Source: Shimia sediminis (GTDB taxonomy: Bacteria; Pseudomonadota; Alphaproteobacteria; Rhodobacterales; Rhodobacteraceae). From it: a stretch of 64,000 nt of DNA. The notes below the pieces were generated by a model. That model was given only the letters and a program-made list of their open reading frames with translations. It did not search any database and was not told where the DNA came from. This document shows positions 44,808-53,793 of this stretch, in pieces. The position numbers and the translations under genes are program-made. Within the stretch, counting starts at the first letter, position 1, and the number at the start of each line of letters is the position of its first letter. Location: positions 1 through 64,000 of the forward strand of contig NZ_RYZK01000007.1 in the NCBI RefSeq assembly GCF_003990645.1, written 5' to 3'.

Positions 44808-46013
44808 ATGAGCGTTACGAAAATGTCGGCCGCTGAAGTGTTGGGGCAACCGCTGGATCTGCCCTGCGGCGGACAACTGAAGAATCGTCTTGTCAAATCG
44901 GCCATGTCGGACAGCCTTGGCGACGGCGAAGGCAATCCGACAGCAGAGCAGGCGCGGCTCTATGAGCGCTGGGCCATGGGCGGTGTTGCGCTGAGCGTGA
45001 TAGGCGAGGTGCAGACCAGTCCCGACTATCCCGAAAAGCCGGGCAACCTGGTGCTTGCGCCCGGGGTGGACATGGCGGCGCTAAAGACGCTTGCCTTGCG
45101 CGGGGCAGCTGACGGCGCGCATCTTTGGCCGCAGCTGGGTCATGCTGGTGCCTTGGCGTATGACGGAATCAGTCGCCCCAAAGGGCCATCGCCGTTGAAT
45201 GTGCCGGGGCTTGTTAGCGAGGCCCTGTCGCTGGGTGAAATCCGCGCCTTGCCTGGGGCCTTTGCCCGGTCAGCAGGGATAGCGCGAGAGGCCGGGTTTG
45301 GTGGCGTCTTGCTGCATGCCGGGCATGGGTTCCTGTTCAGCCAGTTTCTTTCGCCGCTTTTCAACCACCGTACAGATGCCTATGGCGGGTCTGTGGCAAA
45401 CCGGTTTCGTATCGTCGCAGAGGTGATCAGTGCGGTTCGTGACGCAGTTGGCCGCAGCTTTCCTGTGGGCATTCGGATCAATGCGACGGATCAATTGGTC
45501 GGAGGGCTGACGCAGGCAGATGCCTTGGAGGTTGTTGACCTTCTCGATCAGACCTCGATTGACCTGATCGACATCAGCGGTGGCACCTACTTTCCCGGGG
45601 CGGCCTCGAGCTCGGAAGGGCGTGGCACGGGGCCGTATTTCGTCGAGTTTTCCCGCGCGGCAAAGGCGCGTACATCAATTCCGATCATGGTGACCGGTGG
45701 TTTCAAAACAAGGACCGAGGCTGCAGAGGCTGTGAGAACGGGCGCAGCGGATGCTGTCGGGGTGGCGCGGGCGATGGTTCTGAACCCATCCCTTGCGGAT
45801 GATTGGCTGCGCCAAACTGGGGGCGATCCGGTGTTTCCGGGTTTTGAAACGCCGCCCAAGGGGGGGATCACGGCGTGGTACTCAATGCGGATGACGGCCT
45901 TGGGGCAGGATGCCGAAGAGGGCTTTGATCTTGGTTTGCCCGAAGCCCTGCAGGCCTATGACACAAGAGATGCCATGCGAAGCCTCCGGTGGAAGAAACG
46001 GTTCAACCTCTAG
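44808..46013 (+). CDS. NADH:flavin oxidoreductase, Old Yellow Enzyme family
   Basis: 401 aa TIM-barrel FMN enzyme. KNRLVKSAMSD near residue 25 binds FMN. HLWPQLGHAG is the region after strand 3. GVLLHAGHGFLFSQFLSPLFNHRTDAYGG is the family signature with the substrate-binding histidine. VTGGFKTRTEA with a later GVARAMVLNP forms the phosphate site. It probably reduces electrophilic unsaturated carbonyls. GGAGGGATGA before the ATG is a good ribosome binding site. The C-terminus overlaps the convergent argP gene by eleven bases. Confidence 0.92.
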   Translation: MSVTKMSAAEVLGQPLDLPCGGQLKNRLVKSAMSDSLGDGEGNPTAEQARLYERWAMGGVALSVIGEVQTSPDYPEKPGNLVLAPGVDMAALKTLALRGAADGAHLWPQLGHAGALAYDGISRPKGPSPLNVPGLVSEALSLGEIRALPGAFARSAGIAREAGFGGVLLHAGHGFLFSQFLSPLFNHRTDAYGGSVANRFRIVAEVISAVRDAVGRSFPVGIRINATDQLVGGLTQADALEVVDLLDQTSIDLIDISGGTYFPGAASSSEGRGTGPYFVEFSRAAKARTSIPIMVTGGFKTRTEAAEAVRTGAADAVGVARAMVLNPSLADDWLRQTGGDPVFPGFETPPKGGITAWYSMRMTALGQDAEEGFDLGLPEALQAYDTRDAMRSLRWKKRFNL

Positions 46014-46887
46014 GCAGGCAACGCTCTGCCGCGCGGCGCACTGCGCGGGTCAGGGGGATCAATGCCTCGCCCAGCAGGCGCGAAGACTGCCAGTAGAGCG
46101 GTGTGTCATAGGTTGCGTCGGGCAAGAGCGGGGTGAGGCGACCCGCCTCGATATGGTCCTTGACCAGGAGTTCGGGATTCATGCCCCAGCCAAGCCCCAA
46201 AAGGCAGGCTTCGACAAAGCCTTGGGACGAGGGCAGGCGATGACTCGGGGGGGTGAGTTTGCAGCCAAAATTGGCCTCCATCCAGCGTGATTGAAGGTAA
46301 TCCTTGCGATCAAACCGCAGCATGGGCGCGGTTGCCAAAGCCTCGGCGGTGACCCCGTCCGGGAAGTGTTTAGTGAAAAAGGCCGGGCTGGCGGTGGCGA
46401 CATAGCGCAAGGGGCCGAGAGTGTGGCAATCGCAGCCCGAGACAGCGCGGTCATGGCTGGTGACAGCGGCGACAACCTCGCCCCGGCGCAACCAGTCGGC
46501 AGAGTATTCCTGATCGTCGACGATCAGATCGTATTGAAGGCCCTCGACCGAGGCGAGCGCGGACAGGAACCATGTGGCGAGGCTATCGGCGTTGACAGCG
46601 ATCCGCACAGGCGCGCCCCGCGGGGGCACAAAGGCCTCAAAATCGGCAGCAAGGTTCGTTTCAAGCAGGGCAATGTTCGCCGAATGCGCCGCAAGGCGTC
46701 GTCCGGCATCGGTGCCGGTGCAGGGGTGGCCGCGGTGCACCAACAAGGCGCCAACCCGGTCTTCGAGAGCTTTCAAACGTTGAGAGATGGCCGATTGAGT
46801 GACGCCGATTTCAAACGCGGCAGCCTCAAAACTGCCCGTATGCAGGATGGCGGCAAGCGCCTGTAGTTGACCGTAATCCAGTTTCAT
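46003..46887 (-). CDS. argP: LysR-type regulator ArgP (IciA)
   Basis: 294 aa. The LysR helix-turn-helix begins MKLDYGQLQALAAILHTGSFEAAAFEIGVTQSAISQRLKAL, which is the ArgP subtype. The periplasmic-binding-like effector domain follows. The frame is open upstream to 46962, but 46887 gives the family start. It is divergent from argO, the classical ArgP target, with 86 bp between; arginine and lysine are the expected effectors. Confidence 0.93.
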   Translation of the reverse strand: MKLDYGQLQALAAILHTGSFEAAAFEIGVTQSAISQRLKALEDRVGALLVHRGHPCTGTDAGRRLAAHSANIALLETNLAADFEAFVPPRGAPVRIAVNADSLATWFLSALASVEGLQYDLIVDDQEYSADWLRRGEVVAAVTSHDRAVSGCDCHTLGPLRYVATASPAFFTKHFPDGVTAEALATAPMLRFDRKDYLQSRWMEANFGCKLTPPSHRLPSSQGFVEACLLGLGWGMNPELLVKDHIEAGRLTPLLPDATYDTPLYWQSSRLLGEALIPLTRAVRRAAERCLPRG

Positions 46888-46973
46888 TAGCAGCCCTAAT
46901 GATATGAGAGATGATTTAATTTGAATAATGCTGCGGGGCTGCGTAGGCAAGGGCAACACCAATGGAGGCGCGG

Positions 46974-47573
46974 ATGTTTGAGGCAGCAGGTGCAGGTTTT
47001 TTTCTGGGGTTCTCTCTGATCATGGCGATCGGGGCGCAGAATGCCTTTGTTCTGCGTCAGGGATTGCGCGGCGAGTATGTTCTGCCGTTGGTTCTGACCT
47101 GCGCCATTTCGGATGCTGTGCTGATCGCCGCTGGGGTCATGGGGTTCGGCGTCCTGGTCGAGGCCTATCCCAGGGCCGTGGATTTGGCGCGTTGGGGCGG
47201 GGCGGCGTTTCTGCTGGTCTACGGTGCGATGAGCTTCCGTGCCGCCATGCGGGGCGGCGAGGCTTTGGATGCAAACGGGCGCAAGGTCGGGTCGCTCAAG
47301 GCGGCGGTGGCAACCTGTCTGCTTCTGACCTGGGCCAATCCGCATGTGTATTTGGATACTGTTGTGCTCTTGGGGGGGATTTCGTCGCAATATGCACTGC
47401 CCTGGGCCTTTGGGCTTGGTGCGATCGTTGCAAGTTTCGTGTTCTTTTTCTCGTTGGGCTTTGGTGCGAGGCTGCTCAGGCCGATGTTCACAAGTGCGCG
47501 CGCCTGGCAGGTTCTGGACGTGGTTGTGGGGCTGACCATGTGGGCGATTGCCGCGAAACTGGTTTTGGGCTGA
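46974..47573 (+). CDS. argO: Arginine/lysine exporter ArgO (LysE family)
   Basis: 199 aa with six predicted helices. GFSLIMAIGAQNAFVLRQGLRGE is the highly conserved LysE/ArgO first-helix signature; LLTWANPHVYLDTVVLLGG is the second. GGAGG five bases before the ATG at 46974 favours this start over 46962. It is controlled by the divergent argP and exports arginine and probably lysine or canavanine. Confidence 0.93.
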   Translation: MFEAAGAGFFLGFSLIMAIGAQNAFVLRQGLRGEYVLPLVLTCAISDAVLIAAGVMGFGVLVEAYPRAVDLARWGGAAFLLVYGAMSFRAAMRGGEALDANGRKVGSLKAAVATCLLLTWANPHVYLDTVVLLGGISSQYALPWAFGLGAIVASFVFFFSLGFGARLLRPMFTSARAWQVLDVVVGLTMWAIAAKLVLG

Positions 47574-47575
47574 AG

Positions 47576-47603
47576 GTAGGTCGGACAAATTTGTCCGACC
47601 TAC
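47576..47603. repeat. Perfect 28 bp palindrome after argO
   Basis: The half-site GTAGGTCGGACAAA is followed directly by its exact reverse complement. It begins two bases after the argO stop. It may act as a terminator or be a REP-like mobile palindrome; there is no T-run. Confidence 0.85.
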
Positions 47604-47716
47604 GGGCACCAGTTTTTGGGGCGATGTGGCCGCAGAGGCCGATGATGTCGAACCCCCGTTGCCGATAACTTGTTAACCACCTCGACAAGGCCAGGTGAAA
47701 GGGTGTTAATGCCCCA

Positions 47717-48622
47717 ATGACTGTAGGTGAGACATACCGCCCCCTGGTCGGGGTTTTCTGGATGCTGGTGACCGGCGCCTGTTTTGTGGCGGTGAATGCC
47801 CTGGTCAAGTTTCTGGGTGGACGTATTCCCGCCGCCGAAGCGGCCTTTTTACGCTATATCCTTGGTATTGTCTTTTTGCTGCCCATGATCCGACCAATCC
47901 TGAACGCGCGCCTGAGCAAACGCCAGCTGGGGCTGTTTTCGCTGCGCGGTCTCGTGCACACCTTGGGGGTGGTCTGCTGGTTCTATGCCATGAGCCAGAT
48001 CCCCTTGGCCGAGGTTACGGCGATGGGGTATTTGACGCCGGTCTATGTGACCATCGGGGCTGCTCTGTTTCTGGGAGAGACCCTGGCCGTACGGCGCATT
48101 CTGGCGGTTGTGATCGCGCTGGTGGGGGTGGTGATTATCTTGCGGCCGGGGTTTCGCGAGCTTAGTCCGGGGCATGTGGCCATGTTGTTCACGGCGCTGT
48201 TCTTTTCCGTGGGATACCTGACCGCCAAGAAGTTGACCGATGAGGTCAGCCCGGTTGTCGTGGTGGGGATGTTGTCGATTACGGTGACGATCGGCCTTGC
48301 GCCTTTGGCTTTAGCGGTTTGGGTCATGCCGACGTTCTGGGAGTTGTGTATCCTGTTTGCCGTGGCCTGCTTTGCCACTGCCGGGCATTACACGATGACT
48401 TTGGCCTTTGCCGCTGCCCCGGTCACGGTCACCCAACCGGTAACCTTTCTGCAACTGGTTTGGGCCGTGCTGTTGGGCTGGGCCGTGTTTGGAGAGAGCG
48501 TGGATATCTGGGTGATGCTTGGCGGGCTTTTGATCATCAGTGCCATCAGCTTTATCACCTGGCGTGAAGCGGTCCTGAAGCGACGCCAGCTCACGCCAAA
48601 TGTAAACGCCACAAAAGGTTAG
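47717..48622 (+). CDS. EamA/DMT family transporter
   Basis: 301 aa, ten predicted helices in two EamA repeats. ALVGVVIILRPGF closes repeat one and GGLLIISAISFITWREA closes repeat two. YAMSQIPLAEVTAMGYLTPVYVTIGAALFLGE is the typical helix 3-4 region. It differs considerably from the transporter at 18206. The substrate is unknown. It converges with betI, with only two bases between the stops. Confidence 0.87.
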   Translation: MTVGETYRPLVGVFWMLVTGACFVAVNALVKFLGGRIPAAEAAFLRYILGIVFLLPMIRPILNARLSKRQLGLFSLRGLVHTLGVVCWFYAMSQIPLAEVTAMGYLTPVYVTIGAALFLGETLAVRRILAVVIALVGVVIILRPGFRELSPGHVAMLFTALFFSVGYLTAKKLTDEVSPVVVVGMLSITVTIGLAPLALAVWVMPTFWELCILFAVACFATAGHYTMTLAFAAAPVTVTQPVTFLQLVWAVLLGWAVFGESVDIWVMLGGLLIISAISFITWREAVLKRRQLTPNVNATKG

Positions 48623-48624
48623 GC

Positions 48625-49209
48625 TCAGGCTTCGTTTTCCAGAAGCAGACGGGCAACGCGACGGGCTTCGGAGCGCGCGGTGGCGGCATCGAGAGGACCC
48701 GTCGACTGCGCCGCCTCGACCCAGACGCCATCCATATAGCTTTGCAGCGCTTCGCGGACTGTATCACGGCGTGACGGTCTGACCAGTTCGCGCAATTCGG
48801 CCGAGAAATTCGACGTCACTCGCGCCCGGTTGATGTTCTGGAGGCGGGCGAGCGAGGGCACATAGGGCGCATTGCCCCAGAATTGCACCCAAAGCGAGCA
48901 CATCTCGGTAGTGAAAATCCGGTCGTCAAAGTTGGCGTCGAGCAGGGCCATCAGCCGGTCTTGCGGCGTCGAGATGCCCTGCATGCGTTCGAGCACGGCG
49001 GTCTTCAGCCGCGACAGAAGCCGACGCATCGTCGCTTCGAGCAGTTTTTCCTTGGATCCGAAATAGTAGTTGATGCTGGCCGCGGTCGAGCCTGCCTCGT
49101 GGGCAATTTCGGTCATGGTGACCATGGCATAGCCGTGTTTGTGGACCGCCGTGATGGTGGCCTCGATCAGCTCGTCATGCCGGATGTCGCGAATACGCCG
49201 TCTGCTCAT
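48625..49209 (-). CDS. betI: Choline-responsive repressor BetI
   Basis: 194 aa TetR-family protein. RRRIRDIRHDELIEATITAVHKHGYAMVTMTEIAHEAG followed by TAASINYYFGSKEKLLEATMR is the BetI-type DNA-binding region, and AQSYMDGVW-like and RRVARLLLENEA segments end the ligand domain. It lies divergently beside betA, the usual target. In many proteobacteria betI, betB and betA form one operon; here betB is not in the window. Confidence 0.92.
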   Translation of the reverse strand: MSRRRIRDIRHDELIEATITAVHKHGYAMVTMTEIAHEAGSTAASINYYFGSKEKLLEATMRRLLSRLKTAVLERMQGISTPQDRLMALLDANFDDRIFTTEMCSLWVQFWGNAPYVPSLARLQNINRARVTSNFSAELRELVRPSRRDTVREALQSYMDGVWVEAAQSTGPLDAATARSEARRVARLLLENEA

Positions 49210-49479
49210 GCGGGCATTGTCGCAACTGGCTTTCGGCGCTGCAACACGAAAGTCATAGGTAAAAAAATTGTATGAGCATTTAGGAAATTGATTTTCGATC
49301 TGAAAAATCTGTGCTAGCGAGGTTTGTCACCGCTTCAAGGCGCGCTGCAAAACGCCGCTTTGGGCAACGCCCACCCGCCCGCCCCGTCGCCCAAAGCGAC
49401 GTTGTAGATCAACCCGGTGGCGCAGGTCGGCAAACAGGCGGGCCAAGCGCCCATTTGGCTTCGGGCAGGGAGTAGTGCC
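49210..49479. promoter_or_regulatory. betI/betA divergent promoter region
   Basis: The region has an AT-rich stretch at about 49255-49320 with runs of A and T that probably holds both promoters and the BetI operator. No clear palindrome could be pinned down. The right part codes for nothing recognised. Confidence 0.4.
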
Positions 49480-51138
49480 ATGAACGCGGATTATGTGATT
49501 GTCGGGGCAGGGAGTGCCGGATGCGCCATGGCCTATCGTCTGGCGCAGGCCGGAAAGCGTGTTCTGGTCATCGAGCATGGCGGCACCGACGCCGGGCCGT
49601 TTATCCAGATGCCAGCAGCGCTGAGTTATCCAATGAACATGTCGATGTATGACTGGGGATACAAAACCCTGCCGGAACCGCACCTGGACAACCGAAGGCT
49701 GGTCTGTCCACGTGGCAAGGTGATTGGCGGGTCGTCCTCGATCAACGGTATGGTGTACGTGCGTGGCCATGCGGGAGACTATGACCACTGGGAGGACAGT
49801 GGTGCTGCCGGGTGGGGCTATGCCGACGTGTTGCCCTATTTCAAACGGCAGGAGCACTGGCACGACAGCGGCCAGGGTGGGGACCCGGACTGGCGCGGCA
49901 AGGATGGTCCACTTCATGTCAGCCGTGGCCCGCGCACCAACCCGCTGCATGCGGCCTTTGTCGAGGCCGGGCGGCAGGCTGGGTATCCGGTGACGTCTGA
50001 CTACAACGGGCAGCAGCAAGAGGGTTTCGGCCCGATGGACATGACCGTTTACAAAGGGCAGCGCTGGTCGGCGGCCAATGCCTATCTGAAACCGGCTCTG
50101 AAACGTGAGAACTGCGAACTGATCCGGGCCTTTGCGCGCAAGGTGGTTATTGAAGGGGGCCGCGCGGTTGGCGTCGAAGTCGAGCGCGGTGGCAAGATCG
50201 AGGTGATCCGTGCCAATGCAGAAGTGATCCTGGCGGCCAGCTCGCTGAACTCACCCAAGCTGTTGATGCTGTCCGGGATTGGTCCGGCGGCGCATCTGGC
50301 CGAACATGGGATCGAGGTCATCGCGGACCGTCCGGGCGTGGGGCAGAACCTGCAGGACCATCTTGAGGTTTACGTGCAATATGCCTGCAAGAAACCGATA
50401 ACGCTCTACAAGTATTGGAACCTGATCGGCAAAGGATTGATCGGCGCGCAGTGGCTGTTCACCAAGACCGGCCTTGGGGCCTCGAACCAATTCGAGAGCG
50501 CAGGGTTCATACGTTCGCGTGCCGGGATCAAATACCCGGATATCCAGTACCACTTCTTGCCGATCGCCGTGCGTTATGACGGGCAGGCCTCGGCCGAGGG
50601 GCACGGGTTTCAGGCTCATACCGGCCCGATGCGCGCCGAATCGCGCGGGGAGGTGACGCTTGCGTCCTCGGACCCCAGGGCTGCGCCGAACATCTTCTTC
50701 AACTACATGTCCGAAGAGCAGGACTGGATCGATTTCCGCCAATGCCTGCGGCTCACGCGTGAGATTTTTGAGCAGGACGCCATGAAGCCTTTTGTCAAAC
50801 ACGAGATCCAGCCGGGCAATGCGTTGCAGACCGACGATGAGCTGGACAGCTTCATCCGCGAGCACGCCGAGAGCGCCTATCACCCCTGTGGAACCTGCCG
50901 TCTGGGGGCCGTGGATGACCCCAAAAGCGTTGTGGACCCGGAATGCCGGGTCATCGGCGTTGACAATCTGCGCGTCGCCGACAGCTCGATTTTTCCGCGT
51001 ATCACCAATGGCAATCTGAATGGGCCATCGATCATGACCGGTGAAAAGGCCAGCGATCATATCCTTGGGCGCGGCATGCTGGCACCGGCGAACGATGAGC
51101 CCTGGTTCAACCCGAACTGGGAAACCTCTCAGCGGTAA
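49480..51138 (+). CDS. betA: Choline dehydrogenase
   Basis: 552 aa GMC-family flavoenzyme. The ADP-binding loop [19 protein letters not shown] is at the N-terminus, the GMC signature [20 protein letters not shown] lies near residue 85, and the active-site histidine is in [12 protein letters not shown]. It oxidises choline to betaine aldehyde, and further to glycine betaine in some members. The ATG at 49480 follows CAGGGAG. Glycine betaine is both osmoprotectant and a carbon and nitrogen source in marine roseobacters. Confidence 0.94.
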   Translation: MNADYVIVGAGSAGCAMAYRLAQAGKRVLVIEHGGTDAGPFIQMPAALSYPMNMSMYDWGYKTLPEPHLDNRRLVCPRGKVIGGSSSINGMVYVRGHAGDYDHWEDSGAAGWGYADVLPYFKRQEHWHDSGQGGDPDWRGKDGPLHVSRGPRTNPLHAAFVEAGRQAGYPVTSDYNGQQQEGFGPMDMTVYKGQRWSAANAYLKPALKRENCELIRAFARKVVIEGGRAVGVEVERGGKIEVIRANAEVILAASSLNSPKLLMLSGIGPAAHLAEHGIEVIADRPGVGQNLQDHLEVYVQYACKKPITLYKYWNLIGKGLIGAQWLFTKTGLGASNQFESAGFIRSRAGIKYPDIQYHFLPIAVRYDGQASAEGHGFQAHTGPMRAESRGEVTLASSDPRAAPNIFFNYMSEEQDWIDFRQCLRLTREIFEQDAMKPFVKHEIQPGNALQTDDELDSFIREHAESAYHPCGTCRLGAVDDPKSVVDPECRVIGVDNLRVADSSIFPRITNGNLNGPSIMTGEKASDHILGRGMLAPANDEPWFNPNWETSQR

Positions 51139-51236
51139 AATATGCCAAAATCCAGAGGTGTTTGATCCGTGTCAAAGCACTGGCAGACAAACGCCCGCTA
51201 GGCTCGGTTCGACTTTAGACAAGAGGAGCGCAACAT

Positions 51237-51479
51237 ATGTCTCACGTCCCGCACGAACTGGCCGAAGAATTCCCAGAATTTGTCGCACTGATGAGCGAAC
51301 TGAAAACTTCGGATGCCCATTTTGCCAAGCTGTTCGACGATTATCATGACCTGAACCGCAAAGTGCACCGTGCGGAAACCAACGTGGAACCTCGCGAGGA
51401 ACTCTCTGAGGTGGACCTGCGCAAGCGGCGCGGCTTGGTCAAGGATGAGGTTTACGCCTATCTCAAGTCCAAAGCGTAA
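51237..51479 (+). CDS. DUF465 (YdcH family) protein
   Basis: 80 aa, almost wholly helical and charged: EFPEFVALMSELKTSDAHFAKLFDDYHDLNRKVHRAE and LRKRRGLVKDEVYAYLK. This is the standard DUF465 pattern, a short coiled-coil hairpin of unknown function. AAGAGGAG lies upstream of the ATG. Its last 22 bases overlap the convergent hydrolase gene. Confidence 0.88.
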   Translation: MSHVPHELAEEFPEFVALMSELKTSDAHFAKLFDDYHDLNRKVHRAETNVEPREELSEVDLRKRRGLVKDEVYAYLKSKA

Positions 51480-52273
51480 GCATCGATAAAGCGCCAGAGG
51501 CGCGCTTGGGTGCTGGCGCGCCAGAGGTCGGTATGACCCGCGCCTTGCACCGCGTGAAAATCTTTTTCCCTCGATGGGGCGGCGGTGAAAATCTGTCGCC
51601 CCATCTCGTTAGGAATGAGGTCGTCCTGTGTGCCATGCAGGATCAGGAGCGGCATGGTAAGCGCCGATGCCCGGTCGATGCTGCGCCATGTGTTGTCGAG
51701 GTTTTCTGCCAGCGACCCCGTGCCCGGGTAATGCAGCCCTGCCAGTCCCGGGATCGAGGTAAAGGGGGCTTCCAGGATCACGGCGGAGGGTGGTGCCGCC
51801 AGCGTCTCGACCAAGGCGATGGAAACGGCGGTGCCAAGGCTTTCGCCGTAGACTACGACAGGTCGCTTGCTCAGGTCGAGTTCTACATAAAGCGCCGCTG
51901 CATCCGCGATCAGGACCTCTTCTGACGGGGAGCCCGAACTGCCTGAGGAGCCGCGATAAGCGGGCGCGATCAGCCCGTATCCCTGATTGAGAAAGTGCTG
52001 AAAACGTCCCTTGCGATTGGCAAGGTTGCCCGCATTGCCGTGAAAATACAGGATCACCGGCTTGCCTCGCTTGGGGTCGGCTACCCAGACCACCAGTGAC
52101 GCGCCATTGATATCCAACCTTTGCACGGCCACCTCCGGCAAGCCGACATTCTCCGGTGAGACTTCGCGTGGGTCAAACGGATAGATCACCCAGCGCTCTG
52201 CCATGCTGCCCAAGACGACAGTACCCAACACCAGCACCAGAAGCACCACAAAGAGCCTTACCAACACCCGCAT
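51458..52273 (-). CDS. Alpha/beta hydrolase (serine hydrolase, ABHD13/BEM46-like)
   Basis: 271 aa. The N-terminal hydrophobic segment VLVRLFVVLLVLVLGTVVLGS suggests membrane anchoring, with the body on the periplasmic side. The oxyanion region is VILYFHGNAGNLANRKGR, the nucleophile elbow VVVYGESLGTAV contains the serine, and the acid and histidine are in LLILHGTQDDLIP and GAGHTDLW. It is probably an esterase or lipase of unknown substrate. It is downstream of pccR on the same strand but separated by a repeat fragment. Confidence 0.88.
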   Translation of the reverse strand: MRVLVRLFVVLLVLVLGTVVLGSMAERWVIYPFDPREVSPENVGLPEVAVQRLDINGASLVVWVADPKRGKPVILYFHGNAGNLANRKGRFQHFLNQGYGLIAPAYRGSSGSSGSPSEEVLIADAAALYVELDLSKRPVVVYGESLGTAVSIALVETLAAPPSAVILEAPFTSIPGLAGLHYPGTGSLAENLDNTWRSIDRASALTMPLLILHGTQDDLIPNEMGRQIFTAAPSREKDFHAVQGAGHTDLWRASTQARLWRFIDAYALDLR

Positions 52274-52306
52274 CTTCTTTTGGCTTCAAATATCCCCGCC
52301 GGAGGC
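52274..52306. repeat. Variant fragment of the intergenic repeat arm
   Basis: CTTCTTTTGGCTTCAAATAT followed by CCCCGCCGGAGGC resembles the right arm of the 16 kb element, with TTC in place of CAA and a small GCCGG variation. It lies directly behind the hydrolase start and just beyond the pccR stop at 52318. Only one arm is present. Confidence 0.6.
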
Positions 52307-52317
52307 TTCAAATCTTT

Positions 52318-53718
52318 TTATCCAACCTCATAGGGCAACACGCCGCGCTGGTTTTCATCGATGCTGAGACGCCGCTCCAACGGGGGCACCGAGCGTTGGT
52401 GGCAATGGGTGCGCTCGCAAATTCGGCAGGAGATGCCGATCGGCTCAAAGGCTTCTGCGGTCGATATGTCCATGTGATCGGCATAGACCAATGCGTCGGC
52501 GTGGCGGATTTCACAGCCCAAGGCGATGGCATAGCGGCGCACGGGCGCGCCATAATGCCCCCCGGTCTTTGAAACATCGCGGGCGAGAGAGAAGTAGCGC
52601 ACGCCATCGGGGGTTTCGGCCAGTTGACGCAGGAAACGCCCCGGTGTTTCGAACGCCCTGTGTACGTTCCACAAGGGGCAGGCACCGCCAAAGCGGGCGA
52701 ATTGCAGGCGGGTGGCCGAGTGACGCTTGGTGATGGTGCCCGCCTGATCGACGCGCACAAAAAAGAACGGAATGCCCTTGGCGCCGGGGCGTTGCAGGGT
52801 TGAGAGGCGGTGGGCCACCTGTTCGATCGAGGCACCAAAGCGATTGGCCAGCACTTCCAGATCATGGCGGGTTTCCCGCGCGGCTTCGAGGAACTGGCCA
52901 TAGGGCATCATCGCGGCCCCGGCAAAGTAGTTTGCCAGCCCGATCTTGGCGATGGCCCGCGCGGCATCCGTCTGGAACCGGGCGAGGTCGAGCGTGGCCT
53001 CGAGCAGTTTGTCGGACTGCAAGAGCGCGATCTGCAGAAGCAACTGAAAGGTCTGGGTCTCGGTTGCAGACCGGTCTGACAGTGAAATGGTGCGCGCTTC
53101 GGGATCATAGTGGCGCAGGCGGTCTTCGTCGGTGAACGTCACTGCCACGCCTTTGTCGTTCAGGGTCCTGATCGCGGCATTGCGCACGCCGCCCAAGGCC
53201 GCAGCGCGCGCGGCAAAGTTCTCAGCGGCATGGTCCACAGCATCGATATAGTTATCGCAGTAATGGAAGAAATCACGCACCTCGTCCCAGGGGCTGGGCT
53301 GCATCTGCACGTCTTCGCGCCCCAACGCTTCGTCAAGCGAGGCGAGCCGCTCGTGGGTCTGGCGATAGGCGCGGTGCAGTTCCAGAAAGGCGCGGGCAAA
53401 GGCCGGCGCGTTCGAGGCCGTGAGGCGCAGATCGGCCAAGGGTGCGGGGCTTTCAGCCAGGATGGGATCTGCCATGGCCTCGCGCATGTCGCTGACAAGT
53501 CGTTCGCTGTCACCGGTACTGAGCTCAGTCACGTCCAGCCCGAACTCTTGCGCCAGTGCCAGTACCACTGTGGTTGAAACCGGGCGGTTGTTGTTCTCCA
53601 TCTGGTTCAGATAGGGCAGGGAAACCCCGAGCTTCTGGGCGAATTCCTTTTGTGTCAGGGACAGGCGGGTGCGGATTTCGCGCAGTTTGGCTCCGGCATA
53701 GAGTTTCTGAGTGGCCAT
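52318..53718 (-). CDS. pccR: Short-chain acyl-CoA regulator PccR (ScfR family)
   Basis: 466 aa. An XRE helix-turn-helix occupies about residues 9-64 (LREIRTRLSLTQKEFAQKLG then YLNQMENNNRPVS). An ImmA/IrrE-like middle domain follows, without an obvious HExxH motif. A C-terminal DUF2083-type domain contains CRICERTHCHQRSVPPLERR, whose cysteines may bind metal. In Rhodobacter sphaeroides PccR senses propionyl-CoA status and activates pcc genes. A palindrome built from the TTTGCAAA core lies 28 bp upstream of the start, suggesting autoregulation. The gene is about 1.5 kb from pccB. Confidence 0.9.
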   Translation of the reverse strand: MATQKLYAGAKLREIRTRLSLTQKEFAQKLGVSLPYLNQMENNNRPVSTTVVLALAQEFGLDVTELSTGDSERLVSDMREAMADPILAESPAPLADLRLTASNAPAFARAFLELHRAYRQTHERLASLDEALGREDVQMQPSPWDEVRDFFHYCDNYIDAVDHAAENFAARAAALGGVRNAAIRTLNDKGVAVTFTDEDRLRHYDPEARTISLSDRSATETQTFQLLLQIALLQSDKLLEATLDLARFQTDAARAIAKIGLANYFAGAAMMPYGQFLEAARETRHDLEVLANRFGASIEQVAHRLSTLQRPGAKGIPFFFVRVDQAGTITKRHSATRLQFARFGGACPLWNVHRAFETPGRFLRQLAETPDGVRYFSLARDVSKTGGHYGAPVRRYAIALGCEIRHADALVYADHMDISTAEAFEPIGISCRICERTHCHQRSVPPLERRLSIDENQRGVLPYEVG

Positions 53719-53746
53719 CGAATCCTCGGGTGACGTGACTTAGCTC

Positions 53747-53766
53747 TTGCAAAGATAGCTTTGCAA
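53747..53766. promoter_or_regulatory. TTGCAAAG-ATAG-CTTTGCAA palindrome upstream of pccR
   Basis: A perfect dyad with a four-base spacer, 28 bp before the pccR ATG. It matches the paired TTTGCAAA sites reported for PccR and the half-sites upstream of pccB and prpE. Confidence 0.75.
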
Positions 53767-53793
53767 ACTCGTGCCGTCACCCCGTTCCTGTGG

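Noticed and set aside
52308-52901. Minus-strand alternative frame inside pccR
   Set aside because: Out-of-frame shadow of the PccR gene.
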